Part shown: positions 33,879-42,391 of the stretch, piece after piece
How positions within the stretch are numbered: position 1 is the stretch's first letter
How the letters are laid out: each line of letters begins with the position of its first letter
From: DASXHZ01 sp036488085
GTDB taxonomy: Bacteria > Acidobacteriota > Thermoanaerobaculia > Gp7-AA8
Reading direction: 5' to 3'
DNA length: 64,000 bases
NCBI GenBank assembly: GCA_036488085.1
Contig: DASXHZ010000053.1
Coordinates: 16,831 to 80,830, forward strand
Notes under the pieces: generated by a model
What the model saw: the letters and a program-made list of their open reading frames with translations, nothing else
Database searches by the model: none
What the model was told of the DNA's origin: nothing
Position numbers and translations under genes: made by a program

Positions 33879-34430
33879 TCACTCTCCCCTTAGTACTTCA
33901 ACAGCGGCATACATCGAAATCCACACTTCGCCGTATTCCGCACGGCGCAAAAACTGGAGGTGCTTCGTTTCCGATGCCAGGTCGGTCTTGCGGCGGTGCT
34001 CGATGGCGATCAGGGCGTCGTTTGTCAGGGGGATTGTGTCGATCACGTTGAGTAGCGTGTCGTAGCGGGGGAAGTCGTAGGGAGGGTCGGCGTAGACCAG
34101 AGTTGCCGGTTGCCAGTTGCCGGTTGCCAGAACGTCGGCGAGTTTCGTTTTCACGGGAACGTCCCACTCTTTCGCCAGCTTTTCGATCGCAGTGACGTTC
34201 TTTTTGGACGAGTCGATGGCTGTGGCCTCGGCGGCGCCTCTCGAGACAGCCTCGAACGAGAAGATGCCGCTGCCGGCAAACAGATCGAGAAAGCTCGCTC
34301 CGACGATCCTTGGGCCGACGATGTTGAAGAACGCCTGTCTGGCGCGCTCGGAGGTGGGGCGAACATCGTGCGGCGGGACGGCGATGCGGCGGCCGCGGAG
34401 CGTTCCCGCGGTGATGCGGAGGGCGTTTAT
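33879..34430 (-). CDS. rsmD: 16S rRNA (guanine966-N2)-methyltransferase, apparent ATA start
   Basis: 183 aa. RITAGTLRGRRIAVPP, RPTSERARQAFFNIV, FLDLFAGSGIFSFEAVSRGA and DPPYDFPRY are RsmD blocks, including SAM motif I and the catalytic DPPY. The conserved N-terminus has no in-frame ATG, GTG or TTG; the first plausible codon is ATA (34428-34430), overlapping the upstream stop as ATAA, with GGGAAAAGG 8 bp before it. A family C repeat adds about ten residues (ATGNWQPATL) just before the DPPY loop. An internal GTG at 34154 would lose the SAM motif. Confidence 0.8.
   Translation of the reverse strand: MNALRITAGTLRGRRIAVPPHDVRPTSERARQAFFNIVGPRIVGASFLDLFAGSGIFSFEAVSRGAAEATAIDSSKKNVTAIEKLAKEWDVPVKTKLADVLATGNWQPATLVYADPPYDFPRYDTLLNVIDTIPLTNDALIAIEHRRKTDLASETKHLQFLRRAEYGEVWISMYAAVEVLRGE
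34100..34132. repeat. Family C repeat inside rsmD
   Basis: GTTGCCGGTTGCCAGTTGCC-GGTTGCCAGAAC, four heptamer-like units, read in frame as ...LATGNWQPAT... just before the catalytic DPPY motif. Confidence 0.75.
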
Positions 34431-35203
34431 TGGGCCGACCTTTTCCCGATGAAGTAGTTGTACAGGAAGTGTTTGTCGATGTAGACGACGGTCGGCTGGC
34501 CCGTGCAGCGAAGCTGGATCAGCCCCTCTTTCGTGATCCGCTCGACGCGCCAGATCCGCTGGTCGTCGCCCACCAGCTCGTCGCCGACCGCCGGCTCGTA
34601 TCCCGCCACGGTGCTCGTCACGGTCCGATCCTCGGCGATGACGCGCAGCAGGTCCTCCAGCGGCCGGATCTCGTCCGCGAGCGTCTTCGGGATCGATCCC
34701 GCCGGATCGAACTGCAGCTCGACATGCGTCCCGTCGGCCCGATAAATCCGAAGGAGCGAATGCCGCTCCGGCGCCGGCTTCGATACGTCGTTCGTCCGGA
34801 TCAGTTGTAGCTTTTCCGGGGCCGCCGCACGCCGGTACGCCGCCAGCGCGTCGATCGGGATCAGCAGCTTCTTGTGCATGTTCCCGCCCACGCCATTCAT
34901 CGACACGACGATCAGGCCGCCCTCGAACATCGAGAGCCGCTCCTCGATCAGACCGCTCTTCGTCACGTAGTCGAGCATCGGATGGGGGAGGTCGCCGTCG
35001 ACGAGCTGCGATCCGAGCGCCTGCCGCGCCCCGACCAGCTCCGGCGTCTCGTACTTTTTCATCTGACGCTGCGATTTCGGCGGCAGCGGGATGGCGATGA
35101 TGGAGTCGGGATTGACGGCGTCGACCCCGGAGAGGTCGTGGGTTTGTTGGGCTGCCGCGGGTACGGCAAGGAGTGCGATGAGCGCGAGCCGCGCGGCCTT
35201 CAC
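34427..35203 (-). CDS. Secreted protein of unknown function
   Basis: 258 aa from GTG 35203, giving a clean signal peptide (MKAARLALIALLAVPAAA, cleavage before QQ). A TTG at 35224 overlapping the pcnB stop is an alternative that adds seven residues. The mature part is mixed alpha-beta, without a family I recognise; the C-terminal ~60 residues (GDELVGDDQRIWRVERITKE) look like a small beta-barrel. It sits inside an RNA-processing operon between the CCA enzyme and rsmD. Confidence 0.75.
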   Translation of the reverse strand: MKAARLALIALLAVPAAAQQTHDLSGVDAVNPDSIIAIPLPPKSQRQMKKYETPELVGARQALGSQLVDGDLPHPMLDYVTKSGLIEERLSMFEGGLIVVSMNGVGGNMHKKLLIPIDALAAYRRAAAPEKLQLIRTNDVSKPAPERHSLLRIYRADGTHVELQFDPAGSIPKTLADEIRPLEDLLRVIAEDRTVTSTVAGYEPAVGDELVGDDQRIWRVERITKEGLIQLRCTGQPTVVYIDKHFLYNYFIGKRSAQ

Positions 35204-35220
35204 GCGACCATTGTCAGTTT

Positions 35221-36453
35221 TCAACTGTCGATTTTCAATTCGGCCAAGTACTTCTTCGCCAGCTCGCGCGCATACGTCTGGGCGTCGCCGGCGCCGATCT
35301 CGCCCGTGAACACCGCCTCCCGCGTCCGCTCCAGTGCCCTGGCGACGTGCGGGCCGCCCGGCACCTCGAGGTCGTTCCCACGCAGCGGGAGCTTGAACGT
35401 TTGGAACTCCTGGAACCGCGCCACCTCATTGCGACGGTCGGGCTGCATCGCCGCGATGGCGCTGAGCAGCTCGGGCGACGCATGCCGCAGGAGCCGGAGC
35501 CGCTGGCGCTCCGACTTCGCCTCCGTCAGCGCGTCCGAGAAGCGCGGCAGCTCGTTCGCGATCTGCACCACATTCCGCGCCCGTTTCTGCGAGAAGCCGG
35601 AGCCTTCGAGATCGACGGGCGAGGCATCGCCGCGGAGCAGCGCGCTCGTATAGAGCACGTACTTGTCGAGCTCCGGGTTCACCGTCGCCTGCTTCTGCAC
35701 GCGGTCGAGCGACTCGAGATCGGCCTTGCGGTGGCCGAACAGGATCCGCAGCGCGCCGGAGCACATCAACTCGTTGAGGACCTTCGGCGCGATCGCCTCG
35801 TCCATCGCGAGAAATAGCTCGCGCCAGATGCGTTCGCGCGCGACCGTGCCGAGGGCGCCGGATTCGATGGCGTCGCGCATCTGCTGCGCCGTGTCGCGCT
35901 CGATCGTGAAGCCGAGACGGGCCGCGAGGCGAAGCGCACGGAAGATACGCGTCGGGTCGTCGACGAAACTTGCGTCGTGGAGGATGCGGATCACGCGCTC
36001 GCGGACGTCGCGCTCGCCGCCGGCCGGATCGACTAGCCGCGCGTCGATGAGATCGAATGCGATCGCATTGACGGTGAAATCGCGTCGCAACAGGTCGTCG
36101 CGCAGCTTCCCCTCGGACACGGTCGGTAGCGCGCCCGGCTTGCGGTAGCGCTCCTTGCGCGCCGTCGCGATGTCGATCTCGGGAAGGTCGTCTGCCGACA
36201 CCTTGTACGTCAGAAACTGCGGGAACGACTTGACGCGTCCGCCCAGGCGTTTGGCGAGGGCGCGGGCGAGCGTGGAGCTGTCCTGTTCCAGCGTGAGGTC
36301 GATGTCGAACGCCCCGCGGTCGAGGAGCATGTCGCGCACGGGTCCGCCGACCAGGTAGGGGTGGACCCCTTTCTCGATCGCCACTTCACGCACGATCTCA
36401 ATCGCGCGCCGTTGCGGAACCGGCAGCTCCGGCAAGCTCTTGGTCATGTTCAT
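35221..36453 (-). CDS. CCA tRNA nucleotidyltransferase / poly(A) polymerase family
   Basis: 410 aa class II nucleotidyltransferase: YLVGGPVRDMLLDRGAFDID with the catalytic DxD pair, RRDFTVNAIAFDL (motif C) and DPTRIFRALRLAARLGF. The helical C-terminal body lacks an HD domain. Adds CCA to tRNA 3' ends or poly(A) tails to RNA; the two activities cannot be separated by eye. Starts one base after the glycosyltransferase stop. Confidence 0.9.
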   Translation of the reverse strand: MNMTKSLPELPVPQRRAIEIVREVAIEKGVHPYLVGGPVRDMLLDRGAFDIDLTLEQDSSTLARALAKRLGGRVKSFPQFLTYKVSADDLPEIDIATARKERYRKPGALPTVSEGKLRDDLLRRDFTVNAIAFDLIDARLVDPAGGERDVRERVIRILHDASFVDDPTRIFRALRLAARLGFTIERDTAQQMRDAIESGALGTVARERIWRELFLAMDEAIAPKVLNELMCSGALRILFGHRKADLESLDRVQKQATVNPELDKYVLYTSALLRGDASPVDLEGSGFSQKRARNVVQIANELPRFSDALTEAKSERQRLRLLRHASPELLSAIAAMQPDRRNEVARFQEFQTFKLPLRGNDLEVPGGPHVARALERTREAVFTGEIGAGDAQTYARELAKKYLAELKIDS

Positions 36454-36454
36454 G

Positions 36455-37264
36455 TCAGGGGACGATGCTCTCGTAGATACGCGTCAGCGCGCGTATCCGC
36501 CCTCCCGCCCGAAACTTTCCGACCGTTTGCCGCGCTGCGTCGGACCTTGCGCGCGCCACCTCGGGCTTGAAGAGGGCGGCTAGTATCGCATGGGTCATCT
36601 CGTTCGGATCGTTTCGCGGGACGAGAAAACCTGTGCGTCCGTTTTCCAGTCTCTGTACGTTGATCGGAGTGTCCGACGCGACGAGGTTGACGCCGACGAC
36701 CAGCGCCTCGGCGACGAACCCATCGTAGTCGTCGTCTTTAACCGCCGGATCGACCCACGCCCCCAACTCCGCAATCTCCTCCGGCCCCGGCGGGTGCGAG
36801 TAAAGCCGCCATTCGACGTCGTCCCTGAACCGATCGATCCGATGCATGGTCTGCTCGATGAACGCCTGGATGGAAGGACGCGCGAAGGAACCGATAGTGG
36901 CCGGCGGCCGGTCGCCGGTAGCCGGATGTTCCTCTCTGGCCACCGGCCACTGGCCGCCCGCAACTGAAAAGTAGCGCTCCTCCACAGCCTCCGGCACATT
37001 GAACGGAGTGACGACAAATACCGGATTACTCTCCCGTCGGAACGAAAATCTCCGACGCGTAGACCCGATGTTGGCCACGAAAGGGCGATCTACGGGCGGC
37101 AAAGTGCGGCCCGTGTAAACGTGGACCACCTCCGCACGGGCCATATCCACCTCGAAATGGGCGGCATCGACCCGCTGGCATTTCCGCTCGTACTGCGATG
37201 CATCCCCGGTGACGACCTGTCCGACGATCACGTAGGCATCGTAGTAGACTGAGCAGCCGTCCAA
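36455..37264 (-). CDS. Glycosyltransferase family 4-like protein (short)
   Basis: 269 aa from a TTG that abuts the divergent diguanylate cyclase ATG; a GTG at 37231 is an alternative. The C-terminal half has the GT-B donor-site pattern (YDGFVAEALVVGVNLVASDT, NGRTGFLVPRNDPNEM). The N-terminal half is shorter than usual. Residues about 101-122 (GGQWPVAREEHPATGDRPPA) are encoded by a family C repeat inserted in frame. First gene of the pcnB/rsmD/phoH/ybeY operon. Confidence 0.72.
   Translation of the reverse strand: MDGCSVYYDAYVIVGQVVTGDASQYERKCQRVDAAHFEVDMARAEVVHVYTGRTLPPVDRPFVANIGSTRRRFSFRRESNPVFVVTPFNVPEAVEERYFSVAGGQWPVAREEHPATGDRPPATIGSFARPSIQAFIEQTMHRIDRFRDDVEWRLYSHPPGPEEIAELGAWVDPAVKDDDYDGFVAEALVVGVNLVASDTPINVQRLENGRTGFLVPRNDPNEMTHAILAALFKPEVARARSDAARQTVGKFRAGGRIRALTRIYESIVP
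36897..36964. repeat. Family C inverted repeat inside the glycosyltransferase gene
   Basis: GTGGCCGGCGGCCGGTCGCC, spacer, then CTGGCCACCGGCCACTGGCC; the two arms are inverted. Translated without a stop in the gene's frame. Confidence 0.75.
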
Positions 37265-38553
37265 TGCAGCAAGCGATCGGCTTATTGAGCGGCGATGCCC
37301 GACTCGCCGCGGTCCTGCGGGAGCGGTGTCCGGAGCGCGAGTTCGTCACCGATCGCGCGGCCGCGGAATCGTGCCGCGTCGTGATCGTCGACACCGATGC
37401 CGAGCTCGACGCGCCGCCCCGAAAGAGCGTCGCCCGGATCGTTCTCCTCGGGAACGTGACCGCCGCCCGCCGCCAGGGCGACATCCGCGTCGATCGCGAC
37501 GCCTTCGTGGCCCACCCCGAGGAGACGCTCGCGGTCGCCGACGACCTCGCGAGCGTCGTCATTCATGCCTCTCAGCTCGAGCAGGAAGTCGGCTACCTCA
37601 CGGAGATCCATGAGCTAATGGCGATGACCGACGAGGAAGCGGTGTCCGAACGGGTCGCACGCACCGCCCTCAACCTGATCGGCCTTCCGACCGCCGCCCT
37701 CCTGCTGCACGACCCGCGCTTGGAGCGCTACGTCGTCAGTTTCAGCAACGATCCGTCATACCGCGACTCGGGCGAGTTTCTCTCCGGCGTCCCTCCCGAC
37801 CTCCTTCAGCACGCCCTCGGCTCCGGCGAGTACTTCGCCTACGACGAGAATGCGAGCCTCGTCATCATTCCGCTGCAGGTCGACCAGGACCTCATCGGCG
37901 TCATCCGGGTTCCGGTCCCCGACAACCATGTGGTCGATACCGCCTGCTTCGCTCCGGTCTCCCGCTACCTCCGCGCGGTCGTCCAGGTCCTCGGGAACGT
38001 CTACCAGCTCACGCGCAGCCGCGACCTCGCCATGCGTGACGACCTGACCAAAGCCTTCAATCGCCGCTTCTTCGAATCGTACCTCGACGAAGAGATCGAG
38101 CGCGCCCGCCGCTACGGCTCGCTCTTCAGCGTCATCTTCCTCGACCTCGACGACCTGAAGACCGTCAACAACTTCTTCGGCCATCTCACCGGCTCGCGAA
38201 CGTTGCAGGAGGTCGCGAAGCGGATCCTCAACGCGGTGCGCGGCATCGACAAGGTCGTCCGCTTCGGCGGCGACGAGTTCTGCATCATCCTCCCCCAGAC
38301 CGATTCCGAACAGGCGGCCGCCGTCGCGAATCGCGTACGCCGATCGATCGGCGACTCGTCGTTCAAGCTCGAGCCGGAGATCGAGATCTCGGTCACCGCG
38401 AGCTTCGGCATCGCCACCTATCCTACGCACGCGATGGCGAAGGAAGATCTGATCCGGCAGGCCGACCTGGCGATGTATCGCGTGAAGTCGACGACGAAGA
38501 ACGCGATTGGCGTCGCGACCGTCGAAGACGCGACCCGCCCTGCCACGATATGA
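37264..38553 (+). CDS. Diguanylate cyclase (GGDEF) with GAF-like sensor region
   Basis: 429 aa. N-terminal response-regulator-like region (1-100), GAF-like domain (about 110-250) and GGDEF domain (about 255-420). The active site is intact (GGDEF at 335-339). An RxxD inhibitory site lies at 326-329 with the canonical five-residue spacing, so product feedback is expected. Makes cyclic di-GMP. The next gene, a DUF4388 protein, overlaps by ATGA, suggesting they work together. Confidence 0.92.
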   Translation: MQQAIGLLSGDARLAAVLRERCPEREFVTDRAAAESCRVVIVDTDAELDAPPRKSVARIVLLGNVTAARRQGDIRVDRDAFVAHPEETLAVADDLASVVIHASQLEQEVGYLTEIHELMAMTDEEAVSERVARTALNLIGLPTAALLLHDPRLERYVVSFSNDPSYRDSGEFLSGVPPDLLQHALGSGEYFAYDENASLVIIPLQVDQDLIGVIRVPVPDNHVVDTACFAPVSRYLRAVVQVLGNVYQLTRSRDLAMRDDLTKAFNRRFFESYLDEEIERARRYGSLFSVIFLDLDDLKTVNNFFGHLTGSRTLQEVAKRILNAVRGIDKVVRFGGDEFCIILPQTDSEQAAAVANRVRRSIGDSSFKLEPEIEISVTASFGIATYPTHAMAKEDLIRQADLAMYRVKSTTKNAIGVATVEDATRPATI

Positions 38554-39662
38554 GCGAAGACGATCTCTCGATATCGGGAACGCTCGCCGAAACGACCGTT
38601 CCCGATCTGTTTCGCTCCCTCGTGCGCAGCAGCGAGACGGGCATCGTGTCGCTCGACGCCGTCGGCCGGAACGACGTCATCTACTTCCAGGAAGGGAAGA
38701 TCATCGCCGCCATGTCGAGCGATCCCGACATGGGGCTCGCCGAGATCCTCCTCCGCAGCGGCGACCTCGACCTCCAGCAATACAACAGCGCCATGGACCG
38801 CGTCGTCGTGGCCCGCCGCATCGGAACCGTCCTCATGGAGCTCGGCTATCTGGCCCCCGACGAACTGGTGCGCGCCGTCGAGCGCCAGGCGAATTCGATC
38901 GTGCTCAACGCCATGGCCTACCGCACCGGTGGGTACAACGTGGAGTTCACCTCGAACCTGCCGGACGGCATCATCGCCCTCCCGCTCAGCACCGAGCGCC
39001 TCATTCTCGACGGCGTCCGCCGCATCGAGTACTGGTCGCTGATCTTCCGCGGCATCGGCCGCCTCGACCGGACGCTCGAAGCGGTCCCCGGCGCCGAGAT
39101 GCGGAGCTACTCGCTGGAGCTGAACGACGACGAGAGCCACATCCTCTCGTTCTTCAACGAGCCGCAGACCGTCGAAAGCGTCTGCGCCCGCAGCTACCTC
39201 TCGAACTTCATCACCTGCCGGACGCTCTGGGGCATGCTCGCCGTCAATCTCCTGCAGGACAACGCCGAAGCCGGTGCCATCGACGAGAAACGCGCCGCGC
39301 AACAGAGCGAGTACGAGTTGGAAGCGGAGATCGAGCGCTACAACACCGTCTTCGAGCGCGTCTTCAGCATCGTTTTCCAAAAGATCGGCGATCACGTCTA
39401 CGACTTCATGGACCGCGTCGTCCTCCACCTCTCCCCCGAAACGCTGCCCTACCTCTCCGGCATGAGCCTGGTCAACGAAGGCCGCATCGACGTCGACCAA
39501 CTCCTCAACAACGTCGTCGCCTCCGGCTCCCAAGACCAATCCGCCGTCGTCCGCCACGTCTTGAAAGAGCTCCTTTTCGGCTGGGTTTATGAGGTGAAGA
39601 CGGAGTTCGGCGCGGACGCTGAGAGCGAGGTTGTTCGCATGGCTGAAGGACTTCGGAGATGA
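38550..39662 (+). CDS. DUF4388 protein coupled to the diguanylate cyclase
   Basis: 370 aa. N-terminal DUF4388 domain (LSISGTLAETTVPDLFRSLV, SSETGIVSLD, FQEGKIIAAMSSDPDMGLAE) and helical T2SS_E-N-like segment (LLRSGDLDLQQYNSAMDRVV), then a long helical C-terminus (about 250-370). Third DUF4388 protein of the window and translationally coupled to the c-di-GMP synthase. A role as a c-di-GMP-linked scaffold or output is inference. Confidence 0.82.
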   Translation: MSEDDLSISGTLAETTVPDLFRSLVRSSETGIVSLDAVGRNDVIYFQEGKIIAAMSSDPDMGLAEILLRSGDLDLQQYNSAMDRVVVARRIGTVLMELGYLAPDELVRAVERQANSIVLNAMAYRTGGYNVEFTSNLPDGIIALPLSTERLILDGVRRIEYWSLIFRGIGRLDRTLEAVPGAEMRSYSLELNDDESHILSFFNEPQTVESVCARSYLSNFITCRTLWGMLAVNLLQDNAEAGAIDEKRAAQQSEYELEAEIERYNTVFERVFSIVFQKIGDHVYDFMDRVVLHLSPETLPYLSGMSLVNEGRIDVDQLLNNVVASGSQDQSAVVRHVLKELLFGWVYEVKTEFGADAESEVVRMAEGLRR

Positions 39663-39694
39663 GTGTGGCCAGTCGCCGGTGGCCGGTGGCCGGA
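39663..39694. repeat. Family C repeat arm at the 3' side of the four-helix-bundle gene
   Basis: GTGGCCAGTCGCCGGTGGCC-GGTGGCCGGA, ending immediately at the stop codon of the broken four-helix-bundle gene. The opposite arm lies at 40109-40153. Confidence 0.75.
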
Positions 39695-40050
39695 TCAGGT
39701 CTTGGCGTAGTAGCGCGCCAGGCCGTTGAGCATTCGGCCGATCTCGTTCGCGGATTTGCGGAGTCCGTCGGATACTTCGGCAGTGATGTACTCGAGATCC
39801 TCCGCTATGAACAGAACCGCTTCGACCTCCTGCGCGGATGCTCGGGCATTGATGATGAACGAGCGGCGATCGCGCATTATCCACCGTCCATTGCCTTCCG
39901 CAATATTGAGCCCGATGCCCACGCCGCACGTCGTATCTGTGATGTCATCCCGAACATCTCCGACCGAGGAAACTGGTCGGTGACCCGGTACACCTCGGCC
40001 GTCAGGGCACGGCTCTTCTTCCAAACCTCGAGATTCGTGTAATCGCTCAT
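39695..40050 (-). pseudogene. Four helix bundle protein (TIGR02436/S23-like), one frameshift
   Basis: Starts MSDYTNLEVWKKSRALTAEV and reads RSEMFGMTSQIRRAA. Near 39922 one base is missing, and the frame continues as GIGLNIAEGNGRWIMRDRRS and AQEVEAVLFIAEDLEYITAE to AKT and stop. Both halves are typical of the four-helix-bundle family related to the rRNA intervening-sequence protein. Total length fits 118 aa after restoring one base. Family C repeat arms flank it closely on both sides in opposite orientation. Confidence 0.8.
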
Positions 40051-40108
40051 TCCAATCGTCGGTGCCGACGAAAGCGTGCGAAGAGCGTGTGGGAATGCCT
40101 ATTCTAGT

Positions 40109-40153
40109 CTAGCCACCGGCCACCGGCCACCGGCCACCGGCCACCGGCAACTC
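40109..40153. repeat. Family C repeat arm at the 5' side of the four-helix-bundle gene
   Basis: TAGCCACCGGCC, then five heptamers ACCGGCC and ACCGGCAACTC. Inverted relative to the arm at 39663-39694. The junction TCTAGCCACCGGCCAC is the same as in the short element at 16011-16035. Confidence 0.8.
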
Positions 40154-40167
40154 ATCTAAAATAACGC

Positions 40168-40845
40168 GTGCCCAAGATCGCTCTCCTAACACTCCTCGTA
40201 CTGGCCTCCTGCGCCACTCCCGGCCCTCCCACCCAGCCGAACGACCGCGAATGGAACCAACTCGCGGCGGACTACCAGTGGCTGGACAACCTTCGCAGTG
40301 CGCAGGCGAAGCCGCCCGCAGGCGCGTCGAGGAAGCAGCAAATCGAGCTGATGCTGGCGAACTTGCAGAAAATCGAGCCGGTCTACAACTCCACTCAGGA
40401 CAAGGTGCGCGAGTACTACGAGCGTACCCACGACCCCCGCGCCGCGCAGGTCCTGGCGCGCGAGAAGATCATCCTCGGCGACGAGTACCTGGTCATTTCG
40501 AGGTACGAGCGCGCGCTCGATCTCTACCGTTCGGCGGCGCAGATCGACCCCAGCAATATCGACGCGAAGTCGCGCATCACCATGGCCGAACAACGACGCT
40601 ACGTCTCGATGTCGTCGTTCGCAGCGTTGAAAAACGGCATGAAGGAAGACGATGTCCGCAACCTCATCGGCCTTCCTCGGGAAGATTGGATCAAACAGGT
40701 TGTTCAGAACGGACGTGTCTACTCCGTCTGGATCTACCCGAAGGCGGACGGAGGGGCGTCAGCCGTCTACTTTGACAACGGCGTCGTCTATCACACAAAC
40801 TGGAACGCCGCCGCGCCACAGCCGCAGGCGGCTCAGACGAAGTGA
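40168..40845 (+). CDS. TPR-like lipoprotein with SmpA/OmlA-like tail
   Basis: 225 aa. Signal peptide with lipobox LASC (Cys15), helical TPR-like middle (EYLVISRYERALDLYRSAAQ, IDPSNIDA), then a C-terminal domain (GMKEDDVRNLIGLPREDWIK, VYSVWIYPK, AVYFDNGVVYH) that resembles BamE/SmpA repeats. The GTG start is preceded by TAAAAT at 40157-40162. The SPOR protein follows 14 bp downstream, suggesting an envelope unit. Confidence 0.8.
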   Translation: MPKIALLTLLVLASCATPGPPTQPNDREWNQLAADYQWLDNLRSAQAKPPAGASRKQQIELMLANLQKIEPVYNSTQDKVREYYERTHDPRAAQVLAREKIILGDEYLVISRYERALDLYRSAAQIDPSNIDAKSRITMAEQRRYVSMSSFAALKNGMKEDDVRNLIGLPREDWIKQVVQNGRVYSVWIYPKADGGASAVYFDNGVVYHTNWNAAAPQPQAAQTK

Positions 40846-40859
40846 AGGGGAGGCGCGAG

Positions 40860-41504
40860 ATGATGTCTGAAGAGACGCTCACCAACGACGAACAATCCCA
40901 CTACGAAATCTCACTCACGGCCGGCCAGGCGTTCATCGCCTTCGTCCTGCTTCTGCTCTCCCTCGCTGCATCCTTCGCATTTGGCCTCATGATCGGCCGC
41001 GGCCAGGGCGAGGACCGGCTCGTCGTGAAGAAAGAGCCGACGGTCGTAACCGAAGCGTCGGTGATTCCGAAGAAGAACGCCGGAAAGATCGTCGAGCTCG
41101 GCGTCGCCGAAGACGATTTCAATAATCCTGCGACAAAGGCCGACACCACCGTCGCCCCCGTGCCTGCCGCGACAGACACCGCCTTGGCCGCAGCACCGGT
41201 GATCACCGAAACCACCGCACCGGTGAAAGCGGCCGTTCCGGCTGCGACGCCTGCCACCGTCGCGGTCGCGGCCGTCATCCCCACCTACGCGCAACTCCTC
41301 TCGACGGGCGACCAGAAAACCGCCGAAGCCCTCGCCGCCAAACTCATCAACGGCGGCTTCACCAACGCCTACGTCGAGCGCACCGCCAACGAGAAAGGCC
41401 CCATCTTCCGCGTCCGGGTGAAGTTCGCCTCCGAGCCCGAAGCGCGCGCGTCCGAGGGGAAGTTGAAGGGGTACTCGAGCGACGTCTGGATCACTACGAA
41501 GTAG
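40860..41504 (+). CDS. SPOR-domain inner-membrane protein
   Basis: 214 aa. Short cytosolic N-terminus, one membrane helix (about residues 22-45), a long Ala/Pro/Thr-rich periplasmic linker and a C-terminal SPOR-type domain (about 143-213, EALAAKLINGGFTNAYVERT, PIFRVRVKF). SPOR domains bind denuded peptidoglycan at division sites. An AAGGGGAGG site 6 bp upstream selects the ATG at 40860. Confidence 0.85.
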   Translation: MMSEETLTNDEQSHYEISLTAGQAFIAFVLLLLSLAASFAFGLMIGRGQGEDRLVVKKEPTVVTEASVIPKKNAGKIVELGVAEDDFNNPATKADTTVAPVPAATDTALAAAPVITETTAPVKAAVPAATPATVAVAAVIPTYAQLLSTGDQKTAEALAAKLINGGFTNAYVERTANEKGPIFRVRVKFASEPEARASEGKLKGYSSDVWITTK

Positions 41505-41598
41505 TCGGTGGCCGGTTGCCGGTGGCCAGATAGGTAATCGCGCGTCCTGCGCTCGCTGGACTCTGTCCGGCCACCGGCTACTGGCCACCGGCAACTCG
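41504..41598. repeat. Family C inverted repeat
   Basis: Left arm GTCGGTGGCCGGTTGCCGGT, right arm CCGGCTACTGGCCACCGGCA, with about 35 bp of unique sequence between. Lies between the SPOR and LOG genes. Confidence 0.8.
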
Positions 41599-41629
41599 CC
41601 CTGGCATCCGTCTCGCTCGCTTCGCTCCC

Positions 41630-42391
41630 ATGGCGAGAACGGACCAAACCACCACGCCGCAGCTCGAGGAGCTTCGCAAGGCGCAGTCGAAGAAACAGAC
41701 GCGGGTCGATCCGACGCACATCCTCGACAAGGCGATCTACCAGCTTTGGGAGACGATCAACGACCTCGACCAGATCCAGCCGGAGCGGGTGGAGCACTAT
41801 CGGGTGTCGATCTTCGGCAGCTCGCGCATTCGAAGAGGCGACCCCATCTACGAAGAGGTCAAGAAGCTCAGCTTCGAGCTCTCGAAGATGGGCGTCGACA
41901 TCGTCACCGGCGGCGGGCCCGGGCTGATGGAGGCAGCGAACGCCGGCGCACGCGAAGGGCAGGGCGAGTCGAAAGCGTGGTCATTCGGCCTCGCGATTCA
42001 TCTGCCGACCGAAGAGGGGGCGAACGCCTTCGTCGACAAAGTCTTCCGGCACCGAACCTTCTTCTCCCGCCTCCATCACTTCATCCGCCTCTCCTCGGCG
42101 TTCATCGTCGTGCCGGGCGGCATCGGCACGGCGCTCGAGCTCTTCATGGTCTGGCAGCTCCTGCAGGTCAAGCACGTCACCGAGCATCCGCTCATCCTCG
42201 TCGGTACAATGTGGAAAGGTCTGATCGACTGGATCGAGGGCACGATGGTGGAGCAGGGGCTTGTCAGCCCCGGCGACCTGAAAATGGTCTCCATCGTTTC
42301 TTCCTCCGACGAAGCGATCCCGATCATCCGCGCTTCGTACGAGCGCTTTCGCGAGGAGAAACCGAATGCCCTCTCAGGAACAGATTCTTGA
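41630..42391 (+). CDS. LOG family protein (TIGR00730), second copy
   Basis: 253 aa. An extra N-terminal ~60 residues are followed by the LOG core: VSIFGSSRIRRGDPIYEEVK, IVTGGGPGLMEAANAGAREG and VVPGGIGTALELFMVWQLLQ. The usual PGGxGTxxE ends in ALE here. Distantly related to the LOG gene at 12256. It overlaps the mrp gene by 26 bp, so the two are probably co-translated. Confidence 0.88.
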   Translation: MARTDQTTTPQLEELRKAQSKKQTRVDPTHILDKAIYQLWETINDLDQIQPERVEHYRVSIFGSSRIRRGDPIYEEVKKLSFELSKMGVDIVTGGGPGLMEAANAGAREGQGESKAWSFGLAIHLPTEEGANAFVDKVFRHRTFFSRLHHFIRLSSAFIVVPGGIGTALELFMVWQLLQVKHVTEHPLILVGTMWKGLIDWIEGTMVEQGLVSPGDLKMVSIVSSSDEAIPIIRASYERFREEKPNALSGTDS

